In this document: positions 27,062-36,376 of the stretch, one piece after another
Layout of the letters: the number at the start of each line of letters is the position of its first letter
Numbering within the stretch: position 1 is the first letter of the stretch
Assembly: GCA_025370075.1 (NCBI GenBank)
Contig: CP073016.1
Coordinates: 2,852,001-2,916,000, forward strand
Origin: Chryseotalea sp. WA131a
Lineage (GTDB): Bacteria; Bacteroidota; Bacteroidia; Cytophagales; Cyclobacteriaceae
Reading direction: 5' to 3'
Length of the DNA stretch: 64,000 bases
The notes under the pieces: model-generated
Told to the model about the DNA's origin: nothing
The model's input: the letters and a program-made list of their open reading frames with translations, nothing else
Database searches by the model: none
Program-made: the position numbers and the translations under genes

Positions 27062-27922
27062 TTAAATGATTTTATAGTTTTTGTATTCGCCTATGCGGAA
27101 GCCAATAAGGCGTTTTATTCTCTCTTTAAGCGAATAATTCTTTTTGGAAACATCAAAGTCAAATTTCCAATTTTTTTCACTAATCCGCCTGGCCATCACG
27201 GAGGGGTGGGTGTCAAGGAAAAGCGCCAATGAATCTATTTGGCTATAGTCAAATTCCGCTGCCTTTGCCACATGTTCATCTACCCATTTGTCATCGTGGT
27301 AGAAACTACTAAAAGTACGTTGTTTATGCTGCATTGCACGAGGATCGCGTACCCAGCCATAGTGATAGATGTAAGCATCGATTAATTTTACACTCAGTTT
27401 CTTATTGGGTTCCTTCCGGAACCCTTGTGCATCGCGATAGGAGAAAATGCTCTTGTCGTTTCTGACGATTCGAATTTCCCTGCGGTACCAATTCCATGAT
27501 TCTCCGACATAGTCATATGATCCGTAAAAGTGCTTATAGTGAAAAAGTAATCCATCAATGGCTCGATTCTCTTTGTACTCGGTCATTGCCTGACGAATGG
27601 TGTCGTAATACTTTTCATGTACAACCTCATCGGCTTGTATGTAGAAACACCAATCGGCATCAGCACTTATCGCTTGAAATGCTTTGTCTGTTTCTACCGC
27701 CAATACGCGGCCACCCTCGCGAAGGGTATCATCCCAAACGGTGTGGATGATTCTAATTTTAGAGGAGTTGATGGCCTGGATTAAATCAAGCGTATTGTCT
27801 TCACAATTTCCAACTGCAACAATAAACTCATCGCAAAGTGGCAGCACAGAAGTAATGGCCTCTACAATTGGGTAGTCGTATTTAACTGCATTTCGAACAA
27901 TGGTGAAGCCAGCAACTTTCAT
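27062..27922 (-). CDS. Glycosyltransferase, GT2-like
   Basis: 286 residues. The start MKVAGFTIVRNAVKYDYPIV and the motifs VAVGNCEDNTLDL and WCFYIQADEVVHEKY (QADE in place of the usual DxD) fit GT2-like transferases that act on surface glycans. A predicted basic C-terminus (LKERIKRLIGFRIGEYK) may bind the membrane. It is the last gene of the minus-strand glycan cluster, next to and facing the end of the sigma gene's upstream region. Confidence 0.8.
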   Translation of the reverse strand: MKVAGFTIVRNAVKYDYPIVEAITSVLPLCDEFIVAVGNCEDNTLDLIQAINSSKIRIIHTVWDDTLREGGRVLAVETDKAFQAISADADWCFYIQADEVVHEKYYDTIRQAMTEYKENRAIDGLLFHYKHFYGSYDYVGESWNWYRREIRIVRNDKSIFSYRDAQGFRKEPNKKLSVKLIDAYIYHYGWVRDPRAMQHKQRTFSSFYHDDKWVDEHVAKAAEFDYSQIDSLALFLDTHPSVMARRISEKNWKFDFDVSKKNYSLKERIKRLIGFRIGEYKNYKII

Positions 27923-27939
27923 TTAACTTCAATTGTAAA

Positions 27940-28626
27940 CTACTTTTTCTTGAAAACCCGTTTGAACTTTTTCCATCTGATCTTTGCTTCAGACAAAACC
28001 GTTTCTAATTGATCGCTCACGGATGGCTTACCCAATTCATTTTTCATAAAAACAGTATCGCTTGCGTCTTTAAACCAGAGGCTATATCGGTTGTCAATCA
28101 TCCATTGGGTAATTTCCTTGATAAATGGGTTAGTATAGTATTTGCCATGTGTTTCAACAGAAATAACTTTTGGCCTACTCTTCAAATGGTTGATCACATG
28201 CCACTCTCCCCCTTCAATATCCACGCTCAAAAGGTCGATGTCTCCCTTATCTATTTCTGAGAAGACCACGCAATTTACTGCAAAGCTATTGTCCATATCA
28301 ACTTTGTACTTATCGTTCACAATGGCCGGGCTTGACTTAAGTTCGGAGATAAATGTGGATGCGGCAGCGCGCGATAGACGAACCGTACCAGAGCTGGACC
28401 AAACCGCCACGGGAAAAATGGTCACGTTGTGTTGTTTGAAATAGTCTTCGAGAATACTCACCGTTTTCGGATCAGCTTCTACCAGGCTTGCCCTTCGTCC
28501 CTCTTTGATAAAATCAATAATGTTGGATGTTTGAGGAAGGTAGACCCCCCCTTCGCACGCATGGTCAATTGAAATATTCCTTGACTTTATCTTTCGATAA
28601 ATTTTTTTTTTCTCTTTGTCGTTCAT
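27940..28626 (-). CDS. FkbM-family methyltransferase
   Basis: 228 residues. The SAM-binding signature is LVEADPKTVSILEDYF, and the second FkbM motif is IDLLSVDIEGGEWHVINHL, then ISVETHGKYY. FkbM enzymes usually O-methylate sugars or polyketides; a sugar of the neighbouring glycan is the likely target. Its start overlaps the preceding methyltransferase by 4 bp. Confidence 0.83.
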   Translation of the reverse strand: MNDKEKKKIYRKIKSRNISIDHACEGGVYLPQTSNIIDFIKEGRRASLVEADPKTVSILEDYFKQHNVTIFPVAVWSSSGTVRLSRAAASTFISELKSSPAIVNDKYKVDMDNSFAVNCVVFSEIDKGDIDLLSVDIEGGEWHVINHLKSRPKVISVETHGKYYTNPFIKEITQWMIDNRYSLWFKDASDTVFMKNELGKPSVSDQLETVLSEAKIRWKKFKRVFKKK

Positions 28627-29273
28627 TTTGGTCTCGCGATGGTAGCAAATTGTAGGTAACGAATATCCCAGAAACTTCCTAAGAAGAATAGGTTCCAGAT
28701 GAATGGACGAATTGATTTGGTTGGGTTAATGCCTTCCATCTTCACCACTTCATAACCATTCGACTCAAACATTTTTCGAATGCTTCGATAGGTGAAAAAA
28801 CGAAAATGGGTTTTGTCCATAATTCCACTATCGGTGTAATCCCAATTCTTATTAAAAAAGTAATCAAACAGATTTCTGAAGTACCGGATATTTGGAATAG
28901 AGCTGATCATGACGCCTTCCTTTTTCAGTTTATGCCTCAGTTTACTAATGACAGTATATGGGTCGATCAGGTGCTCGAGTACATCATTACAGATAATCAC
29001 ATCAAAGTAGTTGTCAGGCAAACGGGTCAGCTGTTCGGCTACATCCCCCACTAGAACTTTTGTCATTCTTTTTTGTGCAATGTCGGCTTGTTCTTTTTCG
29101 TATTCGATACCCCAAACCTCTAAAACCCCTCGTGATAAAAGTAATTCAGCAAAATTTCCATCACCGCAGCCGATCTCTAAGGCGACCCTCGCTTCAGTGG
29201 GTACAAACGGGAGCATTTCCTTGCGCACCACATTGAAATAGATTTCCGGTTTGGTCTTAATGTCGAAACTCAT
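28623..29273 (-). CDS. Class I SAM-dependent methyltransferase
   Basis: 216 residues. Motif I is VALEIGCGDGNFAELLL (about residues 30-46), followed by WGIEYEKEQADIAQKRM and NYFDVIICNDVLEHLIDPY (motif II/III). It resembles ubiE/COQ5-like methyltransferases found in O-antigen clusters. The substrate is unknown. It sits 3 bp after the GT2 gene and overlaps the FkbM gene. Confidence 0.83.
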   Translation of the reverse strand: MSFDIKTKPEIYFNVVRKEMLPFVPTEARVALEIGCGDGNFAELLLSRGVLEVWGIEYEKEQADIAQKRMTKVLVGDVAEQLTRLPDNYFDVIICNDVLEHLIDPYTVISKLRHKLKKEGVMISSIPNIRYFRNLFDYFFNKNWDYTDSGIMDKTHFRFFTYRSIRKMFESNGYEVVKMEGINPTKSIRPFIWNLFFLGSFWDIRYLQFATIARPK

Positions 29274-29276
29274 TTT

Positions 29277-30257
29277 CTATATCTTAATTACCTTTTGCTC
29301 GTCAAGTTCTGAACAGATATCTTCTACTATTCTTTCTAACGGCTTTAAAGGTGCGTTAGAAATTGATAAAAGCCTTTGCTTTGATTTTTTTATTTCTGAT
29401 CTTTTTCCAAGGTAATTAAAAAATGCAATATGGTATTTCCAGCGAAATACTACCGCTTGTATAACGAGAGTTATTGCTTGCCTTGAGTACCAAATCAATT
29501 TTGATTGCGCATTCAAATGTAAGGAATGAAAAATAAGCTTATTCCGCTGTGTCGTTATCCAAATTCTTCTTTTTTTATTGAACTTGTTAATCGTGGTAGA
29601 GGCTGGATGTCGGCAAACAGCACTGTGTTCATAATAGCACCTCCAGCCCAGTCTCCAGGCACGCATAGACAAGTCGGTATCCTCATAATAAAAAGGAGCA
29701 AAAATTTCATCAAAACCGCCTAGTGAGTTTAATTTCCTTCTATCGACTAATGCGCCTCCGCCTGAAACAAAAAGGGTTGCTACCAACGCAGATGGTTTGT
29801 CGACATAGAAATTGAATGGTTGAATTTTTTTTGATCCTAACAGCAACGGGTACTTACCGGCATCTTGTATTTTTTCATCATTTAACCCAATGAAGCGGCC
29901 ACTAACGCCAAAGGTATCTGGGAGGTCGAAATACGGAAACAGATGCTCAAAATAGTCGGGTAGCAGTGAAACATCAGTGTTTAACAATAGGACAAGTTCC
30001 TTTGTCGCTAGCTCTATTCCGCTATTTATTGTTGGTGAAAATCCACGATTTGTTTTTTGGGCAACAACCTTAACGTCATTAAAATTTTCTTTTAAAAATA
30101 TGACTGACTCATCTGTCGAAGCATCATCGGCAACGATTACTTCATGGTCAACTCCGGCTTTCTGAAGCGCAGTATATACAGAAGGCAGGTTTGCTGCCAG
30201 CAAATCTCTTCCATTATAGTTGGGAAGTACTACCGAAATCGATTTTTTGATATTCAA
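29277..30257 (-). CDS. Family 2 glycosyltransferase
   Basis: 326 residues of the rhamnosyltransferase-like GT2 type. Motifs are VVLPNYNGRDLLAANLPSV, VADDASTDES, the DxD site LLNTDVSLLPDY and the acceptor-side signature GGFDEIFAPFYYEDTDLSMR. The remaining C-terminal part includes hydrophobic helices that may touch the membrane. It sits inside the surface-glycan cluster. Confidence 0.87.
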   Translation of the reverse strand: MNIKKSISVVLPNYNGRDLLAANLPSVYTALQKAGVDHEVIVADDASTDESVIFLKENFNDVKVVAQKTNRGFSPTINSGIELATKELVLLLNTDVSLLPDYFEHLFPYFDLPDTFGVSGRFIGLNDEKIQDAGKYPLLLGSKKIQPFNFYVDKPSALVATLFVSGGGALVDRRKLNSLGGFDEIFAPFYYEDTDLSMRAWRLGWRCYYEHSAVCRHPASTTINKFNKKRRIWITTQRNKLIFHSLHLNAQSKLIWYSRQAITLVIQAVVFRWKYHIAFFNYLGKRSEIKKSKQRLLSISNAPLKPLERIVEDICSELDEQKVIKI

Positions 30258-30266
30258 CGCGAATAA

Positions 30267-31088
30267 CTAGTTTAGTGGGTGGATGTACTCTTGCAGTTTA
30301 CTCTTGTTGTTGCGAATGTACTCGGGGAAGGTTTCATCGATTTCTTTAAAACGGCACTGAATATCTTGGCCAAATACGCTTTTGCCATTTTCGATGAGTT
30401 CCTTTATTCTGTCAGGGCTCTTGAATTCATCTTTGTTGAATTCGTCATGGCCAAAAGATTCAATTTTATAGATAATCTTATCTACACCACCCAATGACGT
30501 AAAATGCCATCCGGCATCTTCAATTACTTTATTCCCCTTATACTTATGTATTTCTCTAAGTACCCGAAGCTTTTTCACACTTTTGAAGTTTTTGTATTGA
30601 GTCATTACCGACCCATACCACCATGCGGGCTCCTCCAAGTTGAGGACATCAACTTCTATGCAATTCAAAAAATAGTGATAGATCCTTTGTTGGAAAATGG
30701 TTACACCCACATTCTTTTTGTGTTGTAATAGAAATTTAGGCTTGGGAATTTCATCCACGTCAGAAAAAATGATCACGTCATCTGGACTACAATCTGTCAA
30801 TGCCTGTTTTACTTGATCTTTTTGGTGATGATCATAATCCATCGCCTTTGGAATTTTAAAGCGCGAGAAAAAAGTAGGATACTTATCTACAATGACGTGT
30901 CTTATTTTGTGATGGAATTTCTCGAATCTATTTTTGTTTTCGCTATAGTAAAGGGGTTTTGGTTTTTTTTGAAATGTTTTGGTGGCTTCAACCAACACAA
31001 AAACATCCACAACTGGATCCAGTTCGTTTAGCCGGATTTCTAGAAGGTCCAGCTCGTTAAAAAAAGAAAAGCAATCATAAATTTTCAT
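30267..31088 (-). CDS. Family 17 glycosyltransferase
   Basis: 273 residues similar to beta-1,4-mannosyl-glycoprotein N-acetylglucosaminyltransferase-like GT17 proteins. Signatures are MKIYDCFSFFNELDLLEIRL, FVLVEATKTFQKKPKPLYY, IIFSDVDEIPKP (the metal-binding DxDE) and DAGWHFTSLGG. GT17 domains are fairly common in bacteria but less so than GT2/GT4. In this cluster it probably adds a sugar to the O-antigen or another surface glycan. Confidence 0.85.
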   Translation of the reverse strand: MKIYDCFSFFNELDLLEIRLNELDPVVDVFVLVEATKTFQKKPKPLYYSENKNRFEKFHHKIRHVIVDKYPTFFSRFKIPKAMDYDHHQKDQVKQALTDCSPDDVIIFSDVDEIPKPKFLLQHKKNVGVTIFQQRIYHYFLNCIEVDVLNLEEPAWWYGSVMTQYKNFKSVKKLRVLREIHKYKGNKVIEDAGWHFTSLGGVDKIIYKIESFGHDEFNKDEFKSPDRIKELIENGKSVFGQDIQCRFKEIDETFPEYIRNNKSKLQEYIHPLN

Positions 31089-31167
31089 CCAACTCTAACT
31101 TTTTAGGATCGAAGAGATCATTATACAATAGATTATGTACGGATTGGCTCTCGCAATAACCATTAAG

Positions 31168-32952
31168 CTATACTATTGCTGGGGTTGAACTGTGTTCTCC
31201 GACCGATTCTTTTCGTTGCGAGGCTAATAGAATACGAGATGCAACTTGTGATACAGTGATCATTCGTATACAGGCGCAGTCACCACTTTTCTTACAGTCC
31301 GAACAATCTTTGTCAGCAACAAAATACGTAGCATTCGTACCTATGGGCCCCCATCGCCCGGGGTGTATCGGTCTTATTGGTGGGAATAAACCAATACAAA
31401 ATTTTCCAAGCGCTGCCGCCAGATGAAGGACCCCAGTGCCGGACGCAACTAACCCATCGACTTTGCTGATGAAAGAACTCATTTCTTCCAGTGAAAACTT
31501 TCCCATAACATTTTGAACACCCTCAGCCGTTAACAGCTCAGGCAGCTCTTTTTTAATGCTAAGCTCTTCTTCTTTTAATCCCGTAATAAAAAACGAGAAA
31601 CGTTCTTTCGGCAATTGTTTAATCAGCGCGTGGTAATTGTCAAGACCCCATTCTCTTCCATTTCCTTTTGATTTTGGGTGAATGATTAAGTTAAACTTGT
31701 AGGGATGAAGTAGCCCCTTAAATTTTGGCTCAGGTGTAATTCCGTAGAGTTCTCGAATTTGGGATAGATCTAAATCGGTATTATAACGAAAAGGCCTAAG
31801 TAGCTTAAAGTTTAATTGGCTTTCGTGTAAATCTGATTTAACGCGACTGAAATTAACGAGGTGATTACAATAAACCCAATTGAACCAGCGATGACTAGTG
31901 GAAACTCGATTCGGAATACCAGACCTTTTTGCAATGCGACTTAACTTATAGTCTGGATAAACAAATATAATGGTTTCAATATTTAGCTTTTTAAAAAAAA
32001 TAGGGTTATTGAGGATCTCTTGCTGATCTAGAAAAACATCAATGTGAATAGATTGCTCAATTACCGCTTTGGTATATTTTTTTCCAATGAAATAAATCTT
32101 GCTATCTGGAATCAAGCGCTTAAGATATCCGGCTATAGGTAACGTAAGAATTACATCTCCTAAATTATCTGTCCTGCTAATGACTATATTTTTTCCAATT
32201 AACCGCTGTTGGTTGGCCTCATACAATTTGGCGTACTTATAAAATACATGGTTTCCTTCGGCTGCTGCCACCATTAGGCCTTCAAAGCCATCTAAAAAGC
32301 CACGTTTAATCAAATAACTTTTTATAAATGCAAACCAAGAATGCCCCAAGATTTTAAGTACAGAGCTATTCTTTTTACCAGTGCTCTCATCTCTATATAT
32401 ACTTGAATAAGATTGAATTTTTGTCAACGTTTCAACAGAATCTTGGTAGGCCGTGTGCATTAAATCGCCTTCAAGATGAATAATTTTAGAACCACCTTGA
32501 AGCAAGACCTTATCGTGAGGATTTTCTCCGCCCCAAATGCCTTTTTGCCTATCCCACAACCTTATCTTCCTGTCAGGATACCAGCTTCCATGTTTAATCC
32601 ATTTTCCACCATAACTAGAAAGCCGATTCATTCGATAGGCAGATGCATTCCAATTTAATTTAACTGCCCTTATGGATTGCAATAACTTCTGCGACAGATA
32701 CTCGTCCGCATCCAACGATAGCACATGGTCAAAAGCAGCTTGACTTAACGCGAAGTTTTTTTGCTGAATGTGCCCTTCAAAGGGATGCTCTATAAAACGG
32801 ACGTTTTTTTCGAGGCAGATTCTTTTTGTGTTGTCTTTAGAAAAGGAATCAACCACCACAATTTCATCGGCCACAGTTTTTACGGAATCGATGCAGCGAC
32901 CAATGTTTTTCTCTTCGTTATACGTGATGATGACAACGCTTAGCTTTACCAT
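31168..32952 (-). CDS. GT2-GT9 fusion glycosyltransferase
   Basis: 594 residues from the ATG at 32952 (MVKLSVVIITYNEEKN); an in-frame TTG at 32967 adds only five residues. Residues 1 to about 250 are a WaaE/KdtX-type GT2 domain (IVVVDSFSKDNTKRI, SLDADEYLS). Residues about 260-575 are a heptosyltransferase-type GT9 domain (IVISRTDNLGDVILTLPIAG, LIIHPKSKGNGREWGL, ASGTGVLHLAAALGK). A Cys-rich stretch near the end (DCSDCKKSGDCAC) may bind metal. The fusion puts two lipid-A-core-type transferases in one chain, so it probably builds the inner part of a surface glycan. Confidence 0.85.
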   Translation of the reverse strand: MVKLSVVIITYNEEKNIGRCIDSVKTVADEIVVVDSFSKDNTKRICLEKNVRFIEHPFEGHIQQKNFALSQAAFDHVLSLDADEYLSQKLLQSIRAVKLNWNASAYRMNRLSSYGGKWIKHGSWYPDRKIRLWDRQKGIWGGENPHDKVLLQGGSKIIHLEGDLMHTAYQDSVETLTKIQSYSSIYRDESTGKKNSSVLKILGHSWFAFIKSYLIKRGFLDGFEGLMVAAAEGNHVFYKYAKLYEANQQRLIGKNIVISRTDNLGDVILTLPIAGYLKRLIPDSKIYFIGKKYTKAVIEQSIHIDVFLDQQEILNNPIFFKKLNIETIIFVYPDYKLSRIAKRSGIPNRVSTSHRWFNWVYCNHLVNFSRVKSDLHESQLNFKLLRPFRYNTDLDLSQIRELYGITPEPKFKGLLHPYKFNLIIHPKSKGNGREWGLDNYHALIKQLPKERFSFFITGLKEEELSIKKELPELLTAEGVQNVMGKFSLEEMSSFISKVDGLVASGTGVLHLAAALGKFCIGLFPPIRPIHPGRWGPIGTNATYFVADKDCSDCKKSGDCACIRMITVSQVASRILLASQRKESVGEHSSTPAIV

Positions 32953-32967
32953 GTAGGACAAATTCAA

Positions 32968-33395
32968 TCAGCAAGTTAATGCCAATCGCAGAAATAAAAA
33001 ACCCTACAAAAGTGGAATCGTCCATTTAGGAAATTGCAGTTTAAAATTTCTGGCTTACCAACTTTTATCAAACGCCATAAAGTCTTGCACCGTGGGAACA
33101 AGACCTTATGGATATTTGATTTTTATCGTTTCGCCAACGCAACGCTTGACTTTAGCAGAATAATAAACTCTGCGCAGTAAACATCTTTGTCAAGCCCCCG
33201 CGCTCCTTTTGCCAGTAACTCAACATCCGTTCCAGAGAAGATATTGGCCATTGGTCGATTCCATAAGTCCACGGAATATTTTTCCGGCTACTATGAGTGC
33301 TATAAATGGTCGTTGAAAAAAAACAAGGCTGAAATCCCACTAAATTTTGAAAAAAACCTAGCATATTTGCTCAGTTAAAGCCACCCAAATCCCTC
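32968..33395. other. Gene-free stretch between the glycan cluster and pyrH
   Basis: About 430 bp with only short, unconvincing reading frames on both strands. It should hold the divergent promoters of the glycosyltransferase run and of pyrH. A weak stem, GTCTTG with CAAGAC, lies around 33080-33110. I see no RNA gene. Confidence 0.4.
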
Positions 33396-34100
33396 ATGAA
33401 ATACAAACGAATTGTTCTTAAACTAAGCGGAGAAGCCCTGATGGGTTCTAAAAACAGCAACATCGACCCGGCCGTGCTTGAGCAGTATTCTGCCGAAATC
33501 AAAGAAATAAGGGATATGGGAGTGCAGGTGGCCATTGTAATAGGAGGGGGAAATATTTTTAGGGGAGGCCAGGCCGAGGCGTTGGGCATCGACCGGGTGC
33601 AGGGCGACTACATGGGTATGCTGGCCACGGTTATCAATGCCATGGCTTTGCAAAGTGCGTTGGAGCGTCACGGCATGTACACCCGCTTGATGGCTGGTAT
33701 AAAAATGGAGCAAGTGTGTGAGCCTTTTATCAGACGCAGGGCCATCCGACACTTAGAAAAAAACAGGATCGTGATTTTTGGCGCAGGCATTGGCAATCCA
33801 TATTTCACCACCGATTCTACCGCCAGCTTACGTGCGATTGAAATCCAAGCCGATGTAGTATTAAAAGGAACACGGGTGGATGGAGTTTATACTAAAGATC
33901 CTGAAAAATTCCCCGATGCGGTAAGGTACAAGACATTAAGCTTTCAAGAAGCGTACGAAAAAAACCTGAACATCATGGATATGACAGCCTTTACCCTCTG
34001 CCAAGAAAATAAGTTGCCGATTATCGTATTTGACATGAATAGGAAGGGCAATTTGATGAAGATTGTAAAAGGTGAAGAAGCAGGTACTTTAATTAGCTAA
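33396..34100 (+). CDS. pyrH: Uridylate kinase
   Basis: Phosphorylates UMP to UDP. 234 residues of the amino-acid-kinase fold. Motifs are RIVLKLSGEALMG, VAIVIGGGNIFRG, DYMGMLATVINAMALQ and the TDSTASLRAIEIQADVVLKG loop. In most bacteria pyrH is followed directly by frr; here frr lies 1.6 kb further on, with two opposite-strand genes between. Confidence 0.96.
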   Translation: MKYKRIVLKLSGEALMGSKNSNIDPAVLEQYSAEIKEIRDMGVQVAIVIGGGNIFRGGQAEALGIDRVQGDYMGMLATVINAMALQSALERHGMYTRLMAGIKMEQVCEPFIRRRAIRHLEKNRIVIFGAGIGNPYFTTDSTASLRAIEIQADVVLKGTRVDGVYTKDPEKFPDAVRYKTLSFQEAYEKNLNIMDMTAFTLCQENKLPIIVFDMNRKGNLMKIVKGEEAGTLIS

Positions 34101-34117
34101 TCTGGCAGTTCATTTTG

Positions 34118-34963
34118 TCAACCTCCTGAGTAATAGTTTTCAGATAGGCCAAATTCTCGCTCGGGGGCTTTGTTTTCCACATCGTGAAAGGCAACGGGTG
34201 TAAGACCTGTAAATGATTTATAGTCGCGCACCAAGTGTTGATAATCGTGGTATCCACATTCGATGGCTACGCGTAACCAATCATAGTGGGTAAATTTATT
34301 TTTATAACGAAAGGCACGATCAAAGCGAGCAATGCGTAAGTAGAGTTTCGGATTTACACCAGTTTGCTCTTTAAAAATTCGCTCAAATTGTTTTGGGCTT
34401 AGGCAAGCTTGGTCGGCTAGCCAGTCCACTGAGGGTATTTCGTGCTGTTGCGAAAGGTAAGCGAACAATGATGCCATCGACCGATGGTTTTTTCGTTGTT
34501 TTTTGGCAAGGGAAATTACAAACTGCTCTACAATACCAATCATTTGGTCATAACCCTTAGCGAAATGGAGTTGCTCGTTTACGAGGTTCAATTCTGTTGA
34601 GAAGATCTCTTCTGCGTGCAAATAACGGTTGGTAAACTCTTTAGCCGGAGTGCCCAACAACGAGGCCAATGCACCAGGATGAAAGATAATTTGCACGACC
34701 AAGAAGTGGTGGCCAATATAGCGATGCGTTACCTCTGTTTGCTGTCCCTAAAATACAACGGGCAAATTTTCAATCACTTTTCCATTCGAGAGATACTTCA
34801 CTTTCTCCCGATCAAACGGATAGAACGCCAAACAGTGCTCGGGTCGAGGTGGGTAGGCTTTAAATGGAACCAGTTGATTTTTATCAAATACTAAATGGAC
34901 AATGCGATAGACTTGAACGAAGTCTTTTACTTGAACAGACGGTATGAAGTCGCGCAATATCAA
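34118..34963 (-). pseudogene. AraC-type regulator broken by one stop codon
   Basis: A single 281-codon frame, interrupted only by a TAG at 34748-34750. The first 71 residues (MILRDFIPSVQVKDFVQVYR) form the N-terminal ligand-domain start of a Bacteroidota AraC family. The rest continues in the same frame with GQQTEVTHRYIGHHF, and ends in the two HTH motifs (SVDWLADQACLSPKQFERIF, then VAIECGYHDYQHLVRDYK). So this is a nonsense mutation, or a sequencing error, not two genes. If restart occurs at a downstream codon, a DNA-binding half could still be made. Confidence 0.8.
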
Positions 34964-35000
34964 GCCATCGAAGTTAGAAACAGGAAGGTACTACATTTTC

Positions 35001-35558
35001 TTAGAGCGTTAATGGCGGCCCCACACTTTTCATTCCGTGCTCGGCATGGATGCGATCCATTTCTGCTTTGGTTGGCATTTGCTTAAGACCATTTAAGGTG
35101 ATGAAGAATTCTTCCATCTTGCCTGCCGGTTGTAAAAAGTAGATGAGTTTACCCACCTCTGTTAATTGAATCCAAGTATGGGCGATGCCGCGCGGTAAAA
35201 AAATGGTTTGCCCTTGGTTCAATTCGTGAGTTTCTTCTCCTACTACAAATCGAAACCTTCCCTCTGTCACGGTAAAAATTTCATCCTGATAGAGGTGAAT
35301 ATGCAGCGAGGGACCGGTTTTTTCTATTCCGCGGTATTCGAAAACGGAAAGCTGGCCACCGGTATCTTTCGAGGAGATTTTGAGATCGTTATGATTTACT
35401 CCTTTAAACAGGATAACATCACCAAAACGAGATTTGGCCTCGTCTACAATAAAAGGTTTGGAAGCAGACCTTTTACCTTTTTTTCCGGTGAATGGTTCGG
35501 CCAAGGCAAGAATGGGCGAAAAAGCGAAGCCTGTCAATAAAAATTGTTTACGATTCAT
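35001..35558 (-). CDS. Exported cupin-domain protein
   Basis: 185 residues from the ATG at 35558 (MNRKQFLLTGFAFSPILALA), which gives a signal-peptide-like start; an earlier in-frame start at 35621 would bury it. The cupin_2 core has GPSLHIHLYQDEIFTVTEG (metal-binding His and Glu) and a second GIAHTW motif. The substrate is unknown. It lies upstream of the AraC-type pseudogene on the same strand, between pyrH and frr. Confidence 0.78.
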   Translation of the reverse strand: MNRKQFLLTGFAFSPILALAEPFTGKKGKRSASKPFIVDEAKSRFGDVILFKGVNHNDLKISSKDTGGQLSVFEYRGIEKTGPSLHIHLYQDEIFTVTEGRFRFVVGEETHELNQGQTIFLPRGIAHTWIQLTEVGKLIYFLQPAGKMEEFFITLNGLKQMPTKAEMDRIHAEHGMKSVGPPLTL

Positions 35559-35744
35559 AGGATTTAATTTTTCTGAAAGGTGAGCGATTAATTGGCGGGC
35601 TAAGTGGTAAAAAATAGACATTCTTAGAAGTGCCCGTGGTTATTTTATTTTTTGATTAACCCAGGGCATTTGTAAAAATTGAGACCAACATATAAAAATG
35701 CGGAAGAAAAAATCGTAATTCGTGCCCAGTAAATTGATTGCATT

Positions 35745-36299
35745 ATGGAAGAAATTGAATTATACCTAGACGAGGCCAAGGATCAAATGAACAAGGCGAT
35801 CAACCATGTATCGCTAGAGCTGACCAAAATTCGCGCAGGCAAAGCTAATCCTTCTATGTTGGATGGCATTATGGTTTCATATTATGGAGCGATGAGCCCA
35901 TTGCAACAAGTTTCATCGATGACCACTCCCGATGCGCGCACCATTTTTATCAAGCCGTGGGAGAAAAGCCTTATTCAAGAAATTGAAAAATCCATTATTA
36001 ATGCCAACCTGGGGCTTACCCCACAAAACGATGGTCAGCAGATAATCATAAACATACCCATGCTGACGGAGGAACGCAGAAAACAATTGGTAAAGCAGGT
36101 GAGCCAAGAATGTGAACACGGCAAAGTGAGCATCCGCAGTATTCGGAAAGACACCAATGAGAGTTTGAAGAAAATAAAAGGTGTTTCAGAAGATGATGTG
36201 AAAAATGCCGAAGAGAAAGTGCAGAAACTTACCGATGAATTTATTTTAAAGATTGACAATCTCCTTAAAAAGAAAGAGGCGGAGATTATGACGGTTTAA
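35745..36299 (+). CDS. frr: Ribosome recycling factor
   Basis: Splits post-termination ribosomes with EF-G. 184 residues, the full family length. The signature KIRAGKANPSMLDGIMVSYYG is at about residues 30-50, followed by ARTIFIKPWEKS, with the typical C-terminal helices (EDVKNAEEKVQKLTDEFI). It is followed by a bidirectional terminator shared with metK. Confidence 0.95.
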   Translation: MEEIELYLDEAKDQMNKAINHVSLELTKIRAGKANPSMLDGIMVSYYGAMSPLQQVSSMTTPDARTIFIKPWEKSLIQEIEKSIINANLGLTPQNDGQQIIINIPMLTEERRKQLVKQVSQECEHGKVSIRSIRKDTNESLKKIKGVSEDDVKNAEEKVQKLTDEFILKIDNLLKKKEAEIMTV

Positions 36300-36320
36300 A
36301 CTTTCCAAAGCCTAAAAATC

Positions 36321-36360
36321 AATTAGCCCATGTGACTCTCATCGCATGGGCTAATTTTGT
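36321..36360. terminator. Bidirectional intrinsic terminator, frr and metK
   Basis: AATTAGCCCATG (36321-36332) pairs perfectly with CATGGGCTAATT (36345-36356) around a 12-base loop. T-rich sequence follows on the plus strand and A-rich sequence precedes it, so it can end both converging genes. Confidence 0.88.
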
Positions 36361-36376
36361 TTCAAGTATTAGGCTA

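Noticed and set aside
33152..33364. Minus-strand 70-codon frame between the glycan cluster and pyrH
   Set aside because: Unusual composition, no recognised family, and it lies in the expected divergent promoter region.
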